Of a stretch of 64,000 nt of DNA, positions 33,144 through 44,514 are shown piece by piece. Position 1 is the first letter of the stretch, and the number at the start of each line of letters is the position of its first letter. This stretch comes from Sialis fuliginosa (Eukaryota; Arthropoda; Insecta; Megaloptera; Sialidae). The stretch lies in contig OY540815.1 in NCBI GenBank assembly GCA_961205875.1, positions 20,149,638-20,213,637 of the forward strand, in the 5' to 3' direction. The position numbers and the translations under genes were made by a program. The notes beneath the pieces were generated by a model. The model ran no database searches, was not told where the DNA came from, and saw only the letters and a list, made by a program, of their open reading frames with translations.

Positions 33144-33370
33144 TGATCCTATGACAAATAAACAAAGTATATTTTTTGATATCAGTTATAAATTAAAGAA
33201 CAAAAAAATACTGGGTAAAAATCGACGGGCCTACTGGTTCCATACAACCCTGGTCTATATTATTATTGGTTGAGACTGCAAATCGATAACACTTATAAAT
33301 ACTAAACTTTGTATAATATTTCATAACTGTGACACAGTGGGTTCTCAAGATATTAAATAAAAATTGATTA
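33144..33370 (+). repeat. Interspersed repeat (ATCCTATGACAAAT family), copy 2
   Basis: GATCCTATGACAAATAAACA, AAAGAACAAAAAAATACTGG, CAACCCTGGTCTATATTATT, TTTCATAACTGTGACACAGT and GGTTCTCAAGATATTAAAT align with 35838-36073 throughout. The copies differ by small indels. No coding capacity. Confidence 0.75.
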
Positions 33371-33960
33371 TGGATCAAATTTTTGGAGGGCTATAACAGT
33401 AGCTCCCTTCATATAAAGTTTTCTGTTTAAAATATTTTTCTCAATTTACTGTTAAAGTTTGGCCTGCCAGTTCTGAATCAACCTGTTAAATTCATTTTTA
33501 ACCAATATTATAGAAACATTCTATAAAAAGTATTCATTGCAGATATGTATGTTATTTAAATAAAATATACAATTTTTTTTGGTGTATTTTATTGTCAACA
33601 ATATAACAATTATTATATGTATAAAAGAAAAACGTTTATGTATAAATAATAAATGATACAAATATAATATTTTTGACACATGAGCAGTTCCAATAGATAT
33701 AAATTATGATGGATTATTTTTTTGTGGAAACAGTAAATACATGTATGTGGAATAAAAATAAACAAAATATAAATCATTATAATTTACACATGCGTTAATA
33801 TATTAATTTTAGTTATAGTTACCGGTTTGTAACATAATAAATACATACATGTAAATAAGTCGTTCTGAAACAAAGAATGAGGTCATACACATACCTGTTT
33901 AGTTCACCCAATTATAGAAAAGAGAAAATATAAATATGTAATTAGTTCTATAAGTACATA

Positions 33961-34336
33961 AGGTAAAGGTACCAGTTAGAGTTGCTATTCGTTTTTTGAA
34001 TTAATGAGCTTATTTTTTTGTAATTCTCATGAACTCATGTTACTAATAAAACAAATAACTCTTTATTTAATCAATTTAATTACCAAAGTCCGCAAATATA
34101 GTTTGTTTTTTAAATTATAGCCTTTTATTTTGTTCATGTTTTTTTCTCCAGTAATGGATAAAGTAAAACACCTATTGGCCGATTTTCATCAAATCACGCT
34201 GTGAGACAGTTAAATGTTTATAGATTAATATTCAGAAATGGTAGTAATCAAATATCAGCAAATATTTCTAATTCAGTACATTTAATTTAAAAATAGCCAT
34301 TACTGGGGTCATATCCAAGACTGGTGCCACTACCTT
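33961..34336. mobile_element. Non-autonomous inverted-repeat element, copy 2
   Basis: It starts AAGGTAAAGGTACCAGTTAG and ends AGACTGGTGCCACTACCTT. It matches 3547-4078 in inverse orientation, including TGTTACTAATAAAACAAATA, CAAAGTCCGCAAATATAG, AGTAATGGATAAAGTAAAAC and GGTAGTAATCAAATATCAGC. It is shorter than copy 1 because of an internal deletion near the AAGGTA end. An isolated matching end, AAGACTGGTGCCAGTACCTT, lies at 35099-35118. Confidence 0.7.
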
Positions 34337-34339
34337 ATG

Positions 34340-35834
34340 TAGGTATATACATATGTATGGCCTCAGTTTAAGTCAATTTTTATTTTGATTACTTATGGCG
34401 GAATATATCAAAAAGGCATCTACACGACAAAACTGTTTACGTATTAATTTACAACTTTCTATTTTATCTTTCGTTTAACTAAACACAAAGTATTTTATTG
34501 ATTGCTTTGAGAACTATAACTCATGTCTTGATGATGTTTATTTTTAATAAAATAGTGAACATGTATTCCAAGCATGAACTTCATTCAAAGCAAATATGGT
34601 TGCAGGACTCAATTACATTTTAAGCGAAGGAGTAAAATATTCAGAACTTTAAACTCCAATGGTGACTTCTAGATGTATGCATGTTTGCCTTTGTAAGTGT
34701 ACACTACAAATAGTTTTGACGAGACTTTAAAAGTATTGAGATGCAGTCTGCATCTCAAACTGTAAACCAATCTAATAAAGAGACAAACATATTTTTAGTT
34801 TTCTTTATCATAAAAAATATAATTTAATAAAAATAGTTCAGTTTAAATGTATACAAAGTTTAGAAACTCATATACACATTGTAATTTACATAAAATTATA
34901 TAAAGCATAATTTATACATACTAAGAAACATATATCAAAGAATACAGAATAATTATACCATACAATTAGAAATGAGAATATAATATGTAATATCTGAGGA
35001 AGTAGATTTTGAAATAATGTTTGGCATTCTTTATATGGTAATGTCAGTTTTGAGCAAAACTCGCTCAGTCATATTAACGACCAAGTGGAGTATTATTCAA
35101 GACTGGTGCCAGTACCTTAAATTCTTTCCATCAATTCTTGCACAGTTGTCAAACACTTACGTTGTAAAAACAAACCATTCCCCAAATGACCATTTCTCAC
35201 ATAATACTCCCATATAAACTTTAACATCTCCCACGAACAAAATGTGTGTGAAATATTTACAACAAACAGAACAAAAATATAAAGACAGCAGTGTATTCTT
35301 TTGTACACAAAAGTTATGATTCAGCAGCATGTACATGCCGCTTGAGACACAAATTCCATTTTCACATTCGCGAAGAACATCTTTCTAGTTGTTGCAGATG
35401 CTGTGACCTCACAAAGTTCTTGGTAACTTGGTCCCAGCGGTAGATCTGGGGGACAATTGTCGAAGCTTCCAACTACACTGTCACGTATTTTGCATTTTAC
35501 GGATCAAAGTAAACGTACATATTCCACTTTGTGATTTATAGTAAGAGCAAATCTGTGATGGATGTTACTGATTCTTTGATTCATACATATTGTAGGTAAT
35601 TTTATTTCAATTTTGATTTATTATGACGAACCTTCACGAATATTTTTTTAAACTCTAGAATGGCATACCTGGGTTTCTTAGATCCTGTAGAAATTTCAAT
35701 TTTAATTTTGTGCTTGACAACTATCTAAGAAAAAAAGTTTAACTTATTTTGGGCAGCCAAGACTACTGAAAATTAAATGAAATTAAATTAAAATTCCGCA
35801 TTCCTTTCTTTGTATCGATATTTCTCGTAAACGG
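34340..35834. other. AT-rich DNA, no gene seen
   Basis: It contains the isolated element end at 35099-35118 and otherwise nothing recognisable. The hydrophobic minus-strand frame ending near 35308 has no ATG start and no splice donor in the phase required for the phosphatase leader. Confidence 0.5.
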
Positions 35835-36073
35835 TTAATTCTATGACAAATAAGTAATGTATATTTCTGTTCATGTTATGAAATAAAAATTCCTAACCCA
35901 AAAAAAATTAAAGAACAAAAAAATACTGGATCAAAATTAAAGGGCTCACTTGGCCCACACAACTCTGGTCTAAATTACTATTGGTTGACAATGGGAATCG
36001 ATAACATTTATTAATAGTAAACTCTATACTAAATTTCATAACTGTAGCACAATGGATTCTCAAGATATTAAAT
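35835..36073 (+). repeat. Interspersed repeat (ATCCTATGACAAAT family), copy 3
   Basis: TTCTATGACAAATAAGTAAT, AAGAACAAAAAAATACTGGA, ACTTGGCCCACACAACTCTG, AGCACAATGGATTCTCAAGA and TATTAAATT are collinear with copy 2. It joins directly to the next repeat at about 36075. Confidence 0.75.
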
Positions 36074-36397
36074 TAATTTTTGAGATATCTTGAAAAAATA
36101 AATATTTTGGGATGTCACCTCTCCCTGTTACACACGATTTTGATGATTTTAAAAAGGGACCGTCCTCAAGCCAGACCTAACCATCCGACCAAGTTTCAAT
36201 AATATTGGTTCAGTGGTTATGAGTTATGCGTGAGACAAGGATTCAGAGGACAGGCACACGGACAGGCAGACAGATACGGAACGAAAAGTGTTTGTCTTGA
36301 GATCAATTTAAAATTTTGAAATCAGAGAATATTTTTTTTTGTTTCATTCTAAAACGATCACAAAACTTCTCGTATCTTCGATATTACGAGGAAGCAA
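36074..36397 (-). repeat. CGAGGAAGC-type interspersed repeat, inverted partial copy
   Basis: TTTTTGAGATATCTTGAAAA, CACACGATTTTGATGATTTT, GACCGTCCTCAAGCCAGACC, GGACAGGCAGACAGATACGG, AACGATCACAAAACTTCTCG, TATCTTCGATATTACGAGGA and AGC. It is the 5' part of the family on the minus strand. Confidence 0.85.
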
Positions 36398-36452
36398 AAA
36401 ATGGAGTAAATACATTTTTGAATATATTATACAACAACCATATGTTTATAAT

Positions 36453-36992
36453 TAGAGATTGGAAAAATAGTTGTTATTTTTAATGAAATAGTTACTATAT
36501 AGTTGATTTTTTTTTGTAAAATAGTTGGCAAATAGTTTTTTTTAATCAAAATAGTTGTGAAATAGTTACAAATTTTTTTACAATAATAAATTTTTTTTTC
36601 GATTTAATCAATAATTAGTGACATTAACGTAGTAATAAAGTAAAAAGTGCCAAATCTGAAATTTTCGAGGAAAACATTTTATGCGATTCTAGATAGATTT
36701 TAGAAGCTAAAAAAAAAGGAAAAACAAATAAATATGTAAAAAACACAACATAAATATCTATAAAAATATCAGTATAATAAACAAAATGTATTTGTAAAAA
36801 TATATAAAACTACAAAATTTTTAACGTTGGATAAAAAAAGGCAAATAGTTTAAAAATAGTTGGAAAGGTAAAATAGTTGATTTCAAATTGGGTTCAATCA
36901 AACCAGTTTTCTAAAATCGATGGAGATATGTAATAAAAATTACAATAGTTACATTTTTCGCAATAGTTGAAAAACTATTTTTCCAATCTCTA
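36453..36992. mobile_element. hAT-type MITE, 540 bp, exact 8-bp target duplication
   Basis: Terminal inverted repeats TAGAGATTGGAAAAATAG and CTATTTTTCCAATCTCTA are flanked on both sides by TTTATAAT (36445-36452 and 36993-37000). The interior is rich in the repeated word AATAGTT on the left and has its own A-rich stretches. No transposase frame. The intact duplication suggests a fairly recent insertion. Confidence 0.9.
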
Positions 36993-37009
36993 TTTATAAT
37001 ATATCTTTG

Positions 37010-37260
37010 TAGTTCTTACATAAAATGACATAGGTCGATCACGACTAATGGAAAGATAAACAACCAATAAGAATTCCATCAAAAGGTTAAAGCGTTGTAC
37101 GCGAGTGCCATATTGATGACAATAACAGGTAAACTCGTTACGCGACCCGTGTCCGTTGTTATGTCGCACATCCATTTTCATCTCCAGTGAAGTATGAGCA
37201 TTGTACACACCCCGCCCTCGCCCGAAGCCTGACGGTTTTCAAACCCCACAGCTAGCTCTT
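37010..37260. other. Unique, more G+C-rich island of unknown role
   Basis: Words such as AGGTCGATCACGACTAATGG, GTTACGCGACCCGTGTCCG and ACCCCGCCCTCGCCCGAAGC stand out against the AT-rich background and have no second copy in the window. The minus strand frame (ends near 36990) and the plus strand frame (from 37201) resemble no protein I know. It could be a regulatory region or a non-coding exon. Confidence 0.3.
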
Positions 37261-37710
37261 TTGTGCACGCTCAAATTAAACCTTGTGAAATTTCTATATT
37301 GGTCCTTTTATATTTTCATCCAATATATGTGTGTGTGTTTTTTTCTGTTGCGCTATTTTATTTATTTATTTTTCAAGAGCTGGATAGTGGATGCTATTTG
37401 TCATTTTGATTAGAAAAAAGCTTTGTATGAAATTTTGGAACAGATTTGTACGATGTTTTCAGATTAATGTTTTATTATGTTATGAATTTTTCATTTTGTT
37501 ATACATACATGAAATGTACTGTACCTATAATAAACTATAGAACAATTCAAACTCGAGATTTACGATTATTCTCTCAATGTCTTTGAACGCTCTATAGCGT
37601 TTTGTACAAACATGACGTTTCAAAATATTTGTATATACATAGTAGATGTACAACTCAACCGGAAACGGATGTTTACTCTTATCAATTTTTTTATTTTCCT
37701 GATTATTATA

Positions 37711-38345
37711 CAGGGTGAGTCATATCAGGTAGACAAACTTGAGCAGTTGATCGAAAAAAATATTTAAAAAAAAGTTCATATAAACATGTATCCGGAAGTT
37801 TTTCGTGAGGGAGCTACAGATTACCAAAGATTTAGTTTTTATTTATGGAATTTTATAGTCGGTTTAGTATTAAACACATATTAATACATATTGAAACAGA
37901 AAGAAGAACAATTTCTCTTTAAAAAATGATCGCAAAGCTTCTCGTATCTTCGATAATAAAACATAATATAATAAAGACACAACTCATTTTATTCATTACT
38001 GAATAAAAATCACAATTGCCATGAAAAACTAAAATATTTTTTTTTAGTCGAGCGTCAGCCAAAACTACAACAATCATTCGAGTGCAATATTAAATTCAAG
38101 TCAAGTAAGCTTTGGAAAAAAGAATGGTTGATGTTTGAAATTTTTATAATTATTTAAATTCGTTGCTTATTTTGTTAATATATTAACAGCAATGCTGGCT
38201 TTAGGGAGGGAGACTGGGCGACCGTACAGAAAGGGCGGCGGAGGGCCACTTGGAGAAAAATTTAGCTTAAATACTATTAAAAAAATTTTCTCTTTAAAAA
38301 ACGATCACAAAGCTGCCCATATTTCACCTGATATGATTTACTCTG
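37711..38345. mobile_element. TA-flanked MITE, 635 bp (Tc1/mariner-like)
   Basis: Ends CAGGGTGAGTCATATCAGGT and ACCTGATATGATTTACTCTG are inverted over about 20 bp with three mismatches, and TA lies on each side (37709-37710, 38346-38347). Inside is a fragment GATCGCAAAGCTTCTCGTAT of the CGAGGAAGC family, and a related string CGATCACAAAGCTGCCCAT lies near the right end. The region 38185-38250 (GGGCGACCG, GGGCGGCGGAGGGCC) is unusually G+C-rich. No transposase. Confidence 0.75.
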
Positions 38346-38349
38346 TATA

Positions 38350-39010
38350 GAAATCGAGAAAGTAAATTTTGCAGCTCTTAAAGAATAGTGTAGGTAAAAA
38401 AATAAGAACCAATTGATTATAAATTAATTTTCATAAAAATAAATAATTGCAGTTTTTAAATACTTTTGAAACAACTCTTTATACGTTATGAAAAAGTAAC
38501 CATTTTTTTGTAACTTGAGTTATACTGTTTTGATATAAAGCCGAAAAGACTTGAGCATCGCATAACTTTTCTCATCTCCCTCGTGACTGGAACTTAGCGG
38601 CGAAAGAGTGACACCACTTTCGTTGTCACGCGTTGACAGAGTTACAAGAAAGTCAAGTTTCGGAGTCGATTAAGACGATCGTTTTTTATATCATTAAGTA
38701 ATTTTACCTTGTTAATTGCGAATACTGATTACTTAATTCTTGCATAATAAAATAAATTTTATTGATAAAAAAGATATTATCATTATGCTATGCCCAATCA
38801 ATTTTTTTTGTAATTTTATGATTTTGTTAAAGAATTAGATTTATATGACATCATTTATTGTATATTGTCTATATTTTGAAATAAACCACTCTATTTATGG
38901 ACCCCACCCCCCTACCCATATAAATAAAAATATAGATTTCCATTAAAAAAAAACTTATCATTAAATAACCATAAATATTAGCTCCTCTTAACCGAGTAAC
39001 TTTTAAAAAC
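38350..39010. other. AT-rich DNA with a G+C-richer unique patch at 38570-38700
   Basis: The patch CTCCCTCGTGACTGGAACTT, AGCGGCGAAAGAGTGACACC and GTTGTCACGCGTTGACAGAG is unique in the window and gives no recognisable protein. The rest is AT-rich without features. Confidence 0.4.
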
Positions 39011-39011
39011 A

Positions 39012-39660
39012 TCTGCCAAGTAAATGCACAGTGCTTCCTCGTGCTAAATTCAAGAAAAATTATTAATTATTTAACAATTTAAATAAAAACCGATAAAATA
39101 TTCAAATGAACTGCCCTGCCATTGGTTACTATTTAATTTTCATATAATTTTACTAAAAAAATTAATTCGAAATTTCTCTTAGTACGCGTCTGGTTATTTT
39201 TTCGTATATTTTTAATTTTTTGACAATTTCAATCTAAATTTATCAACAGACAATTTTGCTTCCTCGCCATATCGAAAATACGAAAAGCTTTTTCAAAGCA
39301 AATTGAGATAAATCTTTGTAAGGGAATATTTTACAACAAACGTTGTGGTGACCTATATTATAGAAAATTTAATGCTCTACAAGAAAAATTCTATAAATTT
39401 ATCACGTAACATTTGTTTTTCTTGAGGTATCTTAAAAAAATATATTTTGGGGTGTCACACGATTTTAAGCCAGACCCAACTAACCAACCAAGTTTCATTA
39501 ATATCGGTTCACTGGTGACAAAGATTCAGGGGACAGACAGATAGACACACATAATGTTTGTCTTGGCCTGAAACGGAAATATCAAGTTAAATTTTTGAAA
39601 TCAGAATACAATTTCTTTCTCATTATAAAACAAGTATCTTCGATATGGCGAGAAAGCAAC
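39012..39660 (-). repeat. CGAGGAAGC-type interspersed repeat, full-length inverted copy
   Basis: The right terminus is on the left (ACATCTGCCAAGTAAATGCA, CAGTGCTTCCTCGTGC) and the left terminus is on the right (CAAGTATCTTCGATATGGCG, AGAAAGC). Between them, in order: TTTAAATAAAAACCGATAAA, TTTTGCTTCCTCGCCATATC, AAATTGAGATAAATCTTTG, CCAAGTTTCATTAATATCGG and GGGGACAGACAGATAGACAC. At about 650 bp it shows the complete layout of the family. Confidence 0.85.
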
Positions 39661-39664
39661 AGTT

Positions 39665-40897
39665 TAATTTTCTTAATAAAAATTCATTCAACGTTTTATT
39701 TTGAACATTCGGTACACAGCGAAAAACGCGTCCATATGAAACACCTCACAAATATCTACCAACGCCGTCGACATTTTTTCTTAACTAGTAGATGACAACA
39801 AAGTGAATATAAGAGAGAGAGACAGAGAGAGAGTGATCCTCTCCTCAGCCAATTCAGGTGACGGGGTCTTGTACATCGCAACGCTGTCTCCCCGATTGGA
39901 AATAATATTGATGAGGGTCACTGACTAGATTGGACACAGTCCCGCCGGTTGTGTTTTATTCACGAGTAAAGAAGTGCCCCCTATTTATCTTGTGTACGTG
40001 CCCTTCTATTTATGAGAGGTATTTAAGGGCACTGAGTAATCTTATGAAAGCACACGTACGTTGTTTTATTCTACCCTAATTTATTTTCTCTTCCTGTGAT
40101 TTACATTGTATCGAATGATAATTTATTCCCTTTTAACTAAAGTCTACCTGTTTTCAATTTTTGTTTACTTTGTTTTACAGTCTACTTCATTATAATGAAT
40201 CCAGCAAGAGCTTTTAAATGTCATGCTTGGAATTTTCGGTCTAAGATACGTACCATGTTGAGATATCCACGATTTTTTCGATCAAACATTTGCAGTTTCT
40301 TGAAAATTGTATGTACTCGTACGGTAAATTTTAATTTATCCAAAAAATTAACTATATTGGTTGCTGAATACTAAAAAAAATATTTTTGACGTGGATAATG
40401 TCTATTAGTGTTTCACTAACTCAGAAATTAAAAGTCCGACAGGGATGATTTTGGTGTCATTCTAACCGGCGTATATTAAACATTGAGTGGAACTGCGGTA
40501 ACCCCACTACCACAATCGACGCGGCCTTAGATTTGGAACGTATTCACGTCAATCCCTCGACTGCTTGTATCCCAACAGGCATACCCATTTTTTAATTAGA
40601 TTCGAACTATGATAAACATCATTTTTGAATTATGAGTTTAAATTCATTCAAAATTAAATTAACAATATTACTGAAAAAATTCTCTTTTCGGTTTATTTGA
40701 AAAGAGAATGATTATAAAAAAAACAATATTTGTTTTTATTGGAAAATATATCTAATAAACCAACCAAACGCCAAATTATTTTTTTCCAACGAAAATCACT
40801 AATGTATTTTTTTTGCGCGCGTCAAAAACGTTGATATTTCCAAATGAGCTATGTGTGGGTTGATATATTAAAACAAAACATAGTGTTTCTTATATTT
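39665..40897. other. AT-rich DNA with a GA microsatellite; no gene seen
   Basis: A GA-rich microsatellite lies at 39810-39833. A more balanced unique stretch is at 39835-40010 and another at 40420-40590 (CCGGCGTATATTAAAC, CGACGCGGCCTTAGATTTGG). Neither gives a recognisable protein. Confidence 0.45.
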
Positions 40898-41310
40898 CGC
40901 TTCCTCGTCATATCCGAAAGATAGGGGAAACTATGTGATCATTTTTTAATGCAGGAAAAAATTTGTTCTCTGATTTTTAAACTTTCACTTAATCTTACCG
41001 TTTCAGTTAAAAATAAACGCAGTGTGTGTGTGTGTATGACTGTCCTCTGACCCTTTAAAATACAGACGTAACTCATGAATTCCTAAAAACCGCCAATGTG
41101 GGGGAGGGGGTGTAACCCACTTTAAATATCTTAAAAAGACGTTGGTTACATGAAAATTCTACAGAATCTTTTTTGTAGAGAGTTAAATTTACTATGAAAA
41201 AGGTCATTATATATTTTGTATTAAAATATTCTTTTACAAAGATACATATATATGTCATATGTAAACTAGGAAGCCCTGTGCAGTCACATTGCAGATGTTT
41301 TTTTTAATGT
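40898..41310 (+). repeat. CGAGGAAGC-type interspersed repeat, diverged copy
   Basis: CGCTTCCTCGTCATATCCGA, GTGTGTGTGTATGACTGTCC, AAATATCTTAAAAAGACGTT, TTTTTTGTAGAGAGTTAAAT and AGGAAGCCCTGTGCAGTCAC with GCAGATGTTTTTTTT mark a plus-strand copy of about 400 bp with an internal deletion. Confidence 0.75.
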
Positions 41311-42424
41311 GAGGAAGGTAAATAAAATTAACAAAATACAAAATTGAACACTCCACATAAAAATCCATTGTACGCCACTGAATGATATCAATATTACACA
41401 CATATTCTTTTAAAAATATATTATTTATTTATTATTCTCTGAAATATTGTCATGCATAATTTATCATAACACCTAAATATTATTATTCATGAGATTTTCT
41501 GAACTTTTCTTTACAGCATCTAGTGCCCGTTTGTAATTTTACTTCAAAGCTACAAAGCAAAATATTTTCAAAATTTACATGATAAAATATACAATGACAG
41601 GATATTCTGTTTTATAATTAACACATAAAATGCGTTGCATTTTATTTATGTAAAATCAGAAAAGAGAAGCGATTTAATTCACAACCACATAAGATGTATA
41701 AATATATTTATTACGTTTATCTAGATTACGAATACGATGATACCAACGATTTATCGTTCGGTTGAAACGTGTTAACACGCGTCGGAAATTAAAAATTAAA
41801 AACACCTCAAAAAGAAAATGTCTTAAATGTTTTTGTTTTTTTTAGAAAAAAACACCTATATTAATCAGATTTATGTTAATTTAATGTTCAAAGCAGATAT
41901 TCTAAATAACATTATACAGTGCTCTTTAAGTTCATTAATACAAACGTTCGTCGTTTGTTCTTAGATTTAATGAATAAAGTGGTATACTCAAGACTTAAGT
42001 ATAGGGAGGGGAATTCTTTTAAAACTGGTTTAAGTTTGTTTGACCTTATTATGTTTACTTTTTTGAGAGGGTATTTTCTGCTTTTTTACCTACAGAACAA
42101 CTTTTTGGTATCATTTTTGTTTTGATAATTTGTTTGTGTAAACATCATTTTTGTTCAGTAAATTACTTTGTAATGTTTTTGTAAACACAAATATGTTATG
42201 GGACCATTCCACTGTGACGGGCATGAAAATTGCTGATTTTCATGATTAAAAAAAAAATCGATAATCAGATTTTTTTTATTTATTTCAAATGCATAAAAAT
42301 ATTTTTATTTTTATTTTTTATCTAATTTTTTTAGCGCCTGACGGTGGAGAGTCCTACTCCGAAAATTATCTGAATGAAAATAACCAAAAAGATTATTAAT
42401 CAGTATAAAAAACTGTACCTAGAG
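41311..42424. other. AT-rich DNA, no gene seen
   Basis: The plus-strand open frame at 41919-42125 is Phe/Leu-rich and looks like a chance product of T-rich sequence. No repeat boundary identified. Confidence 0.5.
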
Positions 42425-43203
42425 CAGTGGCGTAGATAGAGGGGTGGGGTCAAGGGGATATTTTCTTGTATTTTAGTCGATATTTGTATGACAAGTTGAA
42501 GTTGACTGCAGGAAATTTCACTAAAAAATTTCGAATTTTTGATTTCGTTAAAAGTATGTTTATTATATAGAAAATTATGTGAAAAGTTGTTTGTTTCAAA
42601 CCGCAGGTCTGTATCTCAAACCGTTCACGAGATATAGCCTCTCAAAGTTTTAGTTTTTTCAAAATTTTGAAGAAAAATGGCTCTAACTGTTGAACGCGTA
42701 GTCGGAATTGATTTTAGTTGACGGATTTGGAATCAGCGTGTCAAAATCTATATAATGACATGTATAATACCTTAAAACTCGAAAAAAAAAATTTCACAAA
42801 AAATCGAAAAAATTCAAAGGGGTATACCTTAAAAAAATGTCGATTTTTGGCCAAAATTTTTTTGTCGGATTTTAAAGTATTATACATGTCATTATATAGA
42901 TTTTGACATGCTGATTTCAAATCCGTCAACTAAAATCAATTCCGATTACACGTTTAAAAGTTATGACCTTTTTTCTCCAAAAATTTGAAAAAACTAAAAC
43001 TTTGAGAGGCTATATCTCAAAAACGGTTTGAGATACAGACCTGCGGTTTGAAACAAACAACTTTTCACGTCATTTTCTATACAATAAACATACTTTTAAC
43101 GAAATCAAAAATTCGACATTTTTTAGTGAAATTTCCTGCAGTGAACTTCAACTCGTCACACAAATATCGACTAAAATACAAGAAAATAAGACGTAGAATC
43201 ATT
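42425..43203. mobile_element. Palindromic foldback element, copy 2, with AGTGGCGTAGATAG end
   Basis: The palindrome spans 42459-43203 and is highly similar to copy 1 over its whole length, including the shared right flank GAATCATTTAGTTACTATAT. To the left it begins GCAGTGGCGTAGATAGAGGG. The mirrored string CTATCTACGCCAC occurs at the right edge of copy 3 (60240-60252). This suggests that the full element has terminal repeats GTGGCGTAGATAG and that the large palindrome is its interior. The 62-codon frames on both strands are symmetry artefacts. Confidence 0.8.
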
Positions 43204-43211
43204 TAGTTACT

Positions 43212-43340
43212 ATATAGTCTTAAAGTTAATTATGTAAGCTATGTTTTAAAAAAATGTTTGAGTCTGTAGGATCGCGCCAAGCTGAGATATGAATTATTCA
43301 ACTTATTTGTTATTTTATCAATTTTAATTGACATTTTCGG
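43212..43340 (+). repeat. Single copy of the GTCTGTAGGATCGCGCC tandem-repeat unit
   Basis: TAGTCTTAAAGTTAATTATG, GAGTCTGTAGGATCGCGCCA and AGCTGAGATATGAATTATTC match one unit of the array at 50768-51435, 7.5 kb away. It abuts the foldback element on the left and another repeat on the right. Confidence 0.8.
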
Positions 43341-43344
43341 TGAT

Positions 43345-43435
43345 TTTCTAACATTTTTTTTTAGGGGGAGTGAGGGTGGAGAAATAAATCTCGCCCAGGG
43401 CACCAGATTTGCTAAGGCCGGCTCTGAATATAATG
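43345..43435 (-). repeat. Interspersed repeat end (CCGGCCTTAG family), inverted copy
   Basis: The reverse complement of 8449-8530 with few changes: TTTAGGGGGAGTGAGGGTGG, AAATAAATCTCGCCCAGGGC and TTGCTAAGGCCGGCTCTGA. Confidence 0.75.
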
Positions 43436-43444
43436 TAAGTTTGT

Positions 43445-44314
43445 ATCAAATTTAACTTTTTATACTTTTTGATATGTAGTCGCTAATCCTACTTATGCAA
43501 ATAATCTCTAAATGTAAAATTGGTTAATACAGAAAAAAAATAATGAAAACCGATTTACGGAATGGTAATAAAGATTCTCATCTAGAGAAAATAAGCTACA
43601 AAAGATACTACGTATTGATAATGATTCAATTAGCTTCCATTTTGTTTTTGATTGGACTTTTAATCAGTGAAAGTATACAATATACGAAACATCCACGGAA
43701 TAAATACCGAATCGAATAGCCATTTGGTTGCATTTGGATGTCCGTTTTCTGTTTGGAAAGCGAGCGTGAAGTGAAATAAAGATCACCGCTCAAGATACAC
43801 CAAACTACATAAATTGATTTAATCGATTCCATTTGGAGAAAAAACAAAGAACGTTTTCTTTTTTCGTTCTGAGATTGCTTGATCCTTCTGCATACATATA
43901 CATAATGCATGTGTATGTATTTCAGCCGTGAGATTTTTTTCTTTGAACGGATAAAGGCGTTTGCTTTTACAATTGGTTGGAATGATTTGATTTGCGAGCC
44001 GCGTTCAAGTGTGAATATATTTGCGGGTTATTTTCGCTAAGGTATAAATATATCGCGAAGGTAAAGATTTGTTTTGTTTACTATTATTGGATCCAGCTTT
44101 ACCATTAAATCCTTAAAATCTGAACTTTTATTTGAGTAACCTGTCAATTTAATGTGTCATTTAATATGCGAATTTAAATAAGTAGATACCAGTTTTAAAG
44201 ATTTTTTTAAATTTACACAATTTTTTACTACATTATATTATTCAATATTTAACGGTTTAGGCAGTATTGCAAGTATTGCAAAAGAGTGCGCTGGCGGCAA
44301 ACTATTTTCCGATT
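43445..44314. other. Mostly unique DNA, moderately AT-rich, holding a candidate leader exon
   Basis: It contains the candidate described at 43787-43832 and a unique stretch at 43920-44070 (GAACGGATAAAGGCGTTTGC, GAGCCGCGTTCAAGTGTG). No other feature recognised. Confidence 0.4.
43787..43832 (-). CDS. Candidate leader exon of the alkaline phosphatase gene (speculative)
   Basis: Minus strand: ATG at 43832-43830 opens 15 codons (MESIKSIYVVWCILS) plus one G, followed by GTGATC as a possible donor. Spliced to the exon at 27250, the G completes GAT, giving ...CILS-DQEYWYERAR. That is a short basic N-region, a hydrophobic core of about eight residues and then the mature start, as expected for the family. 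Against it: the hydrophobic core is short, the donor is only moderate, the intron would be 16.5 kb, and the phase match has a one-in-three chance of being accidental. An in-frame upstream frame continues to about 43910. Confidence 0.2.
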
Positions 44315-44510
44315 TGTCATCACCGAGTATTCCTTATGTTCCCTAACGTAACAGAAAATATACTAAAACCCGGGCAAAGTACATAAAATATCTATGAATT
44401 AAAAAAAATACACGTAAATTGGATAAGTGGTTCTCAAGTAAAACGCGTGCTAACGGACAGACAGACAGACAGACAGGCAGATGTTGAACTTTATAATATA
44501 CAGGGATATG
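44315..44510 (+). repeat. 3' part of the retroelement remnant family of 10192-10912
   Basis: GTATTCCTTATGTTCCCTAA, ACACGTAAATTGGATAAGTG, GTTCTCAAGTAAAACGCG, a CGGACAGACAGACAGACAGA tract, then TTGAACTTTATAATATACAG match 10728-10912 in order. Only the 3' end is present, consistent with 5' truncation on insertion. Confidence 0.7.
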
Positions 44511-44514
44511 TCTC

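Noticed and set aside
35117-35308. Minus-strand frame with a signal-peptide-like hydrophobic start
   Set aside because: The first codon is GTG rather than ATG, and no donor site gives the phase needed to join the phosphatase exon at 27250.
39810-39833. GA-rich repeat considered as a GAGA-factor regulatory site
   Set aside because: A simple microsatellite with no promoter-like context; calling it regulatory would be unsupported.
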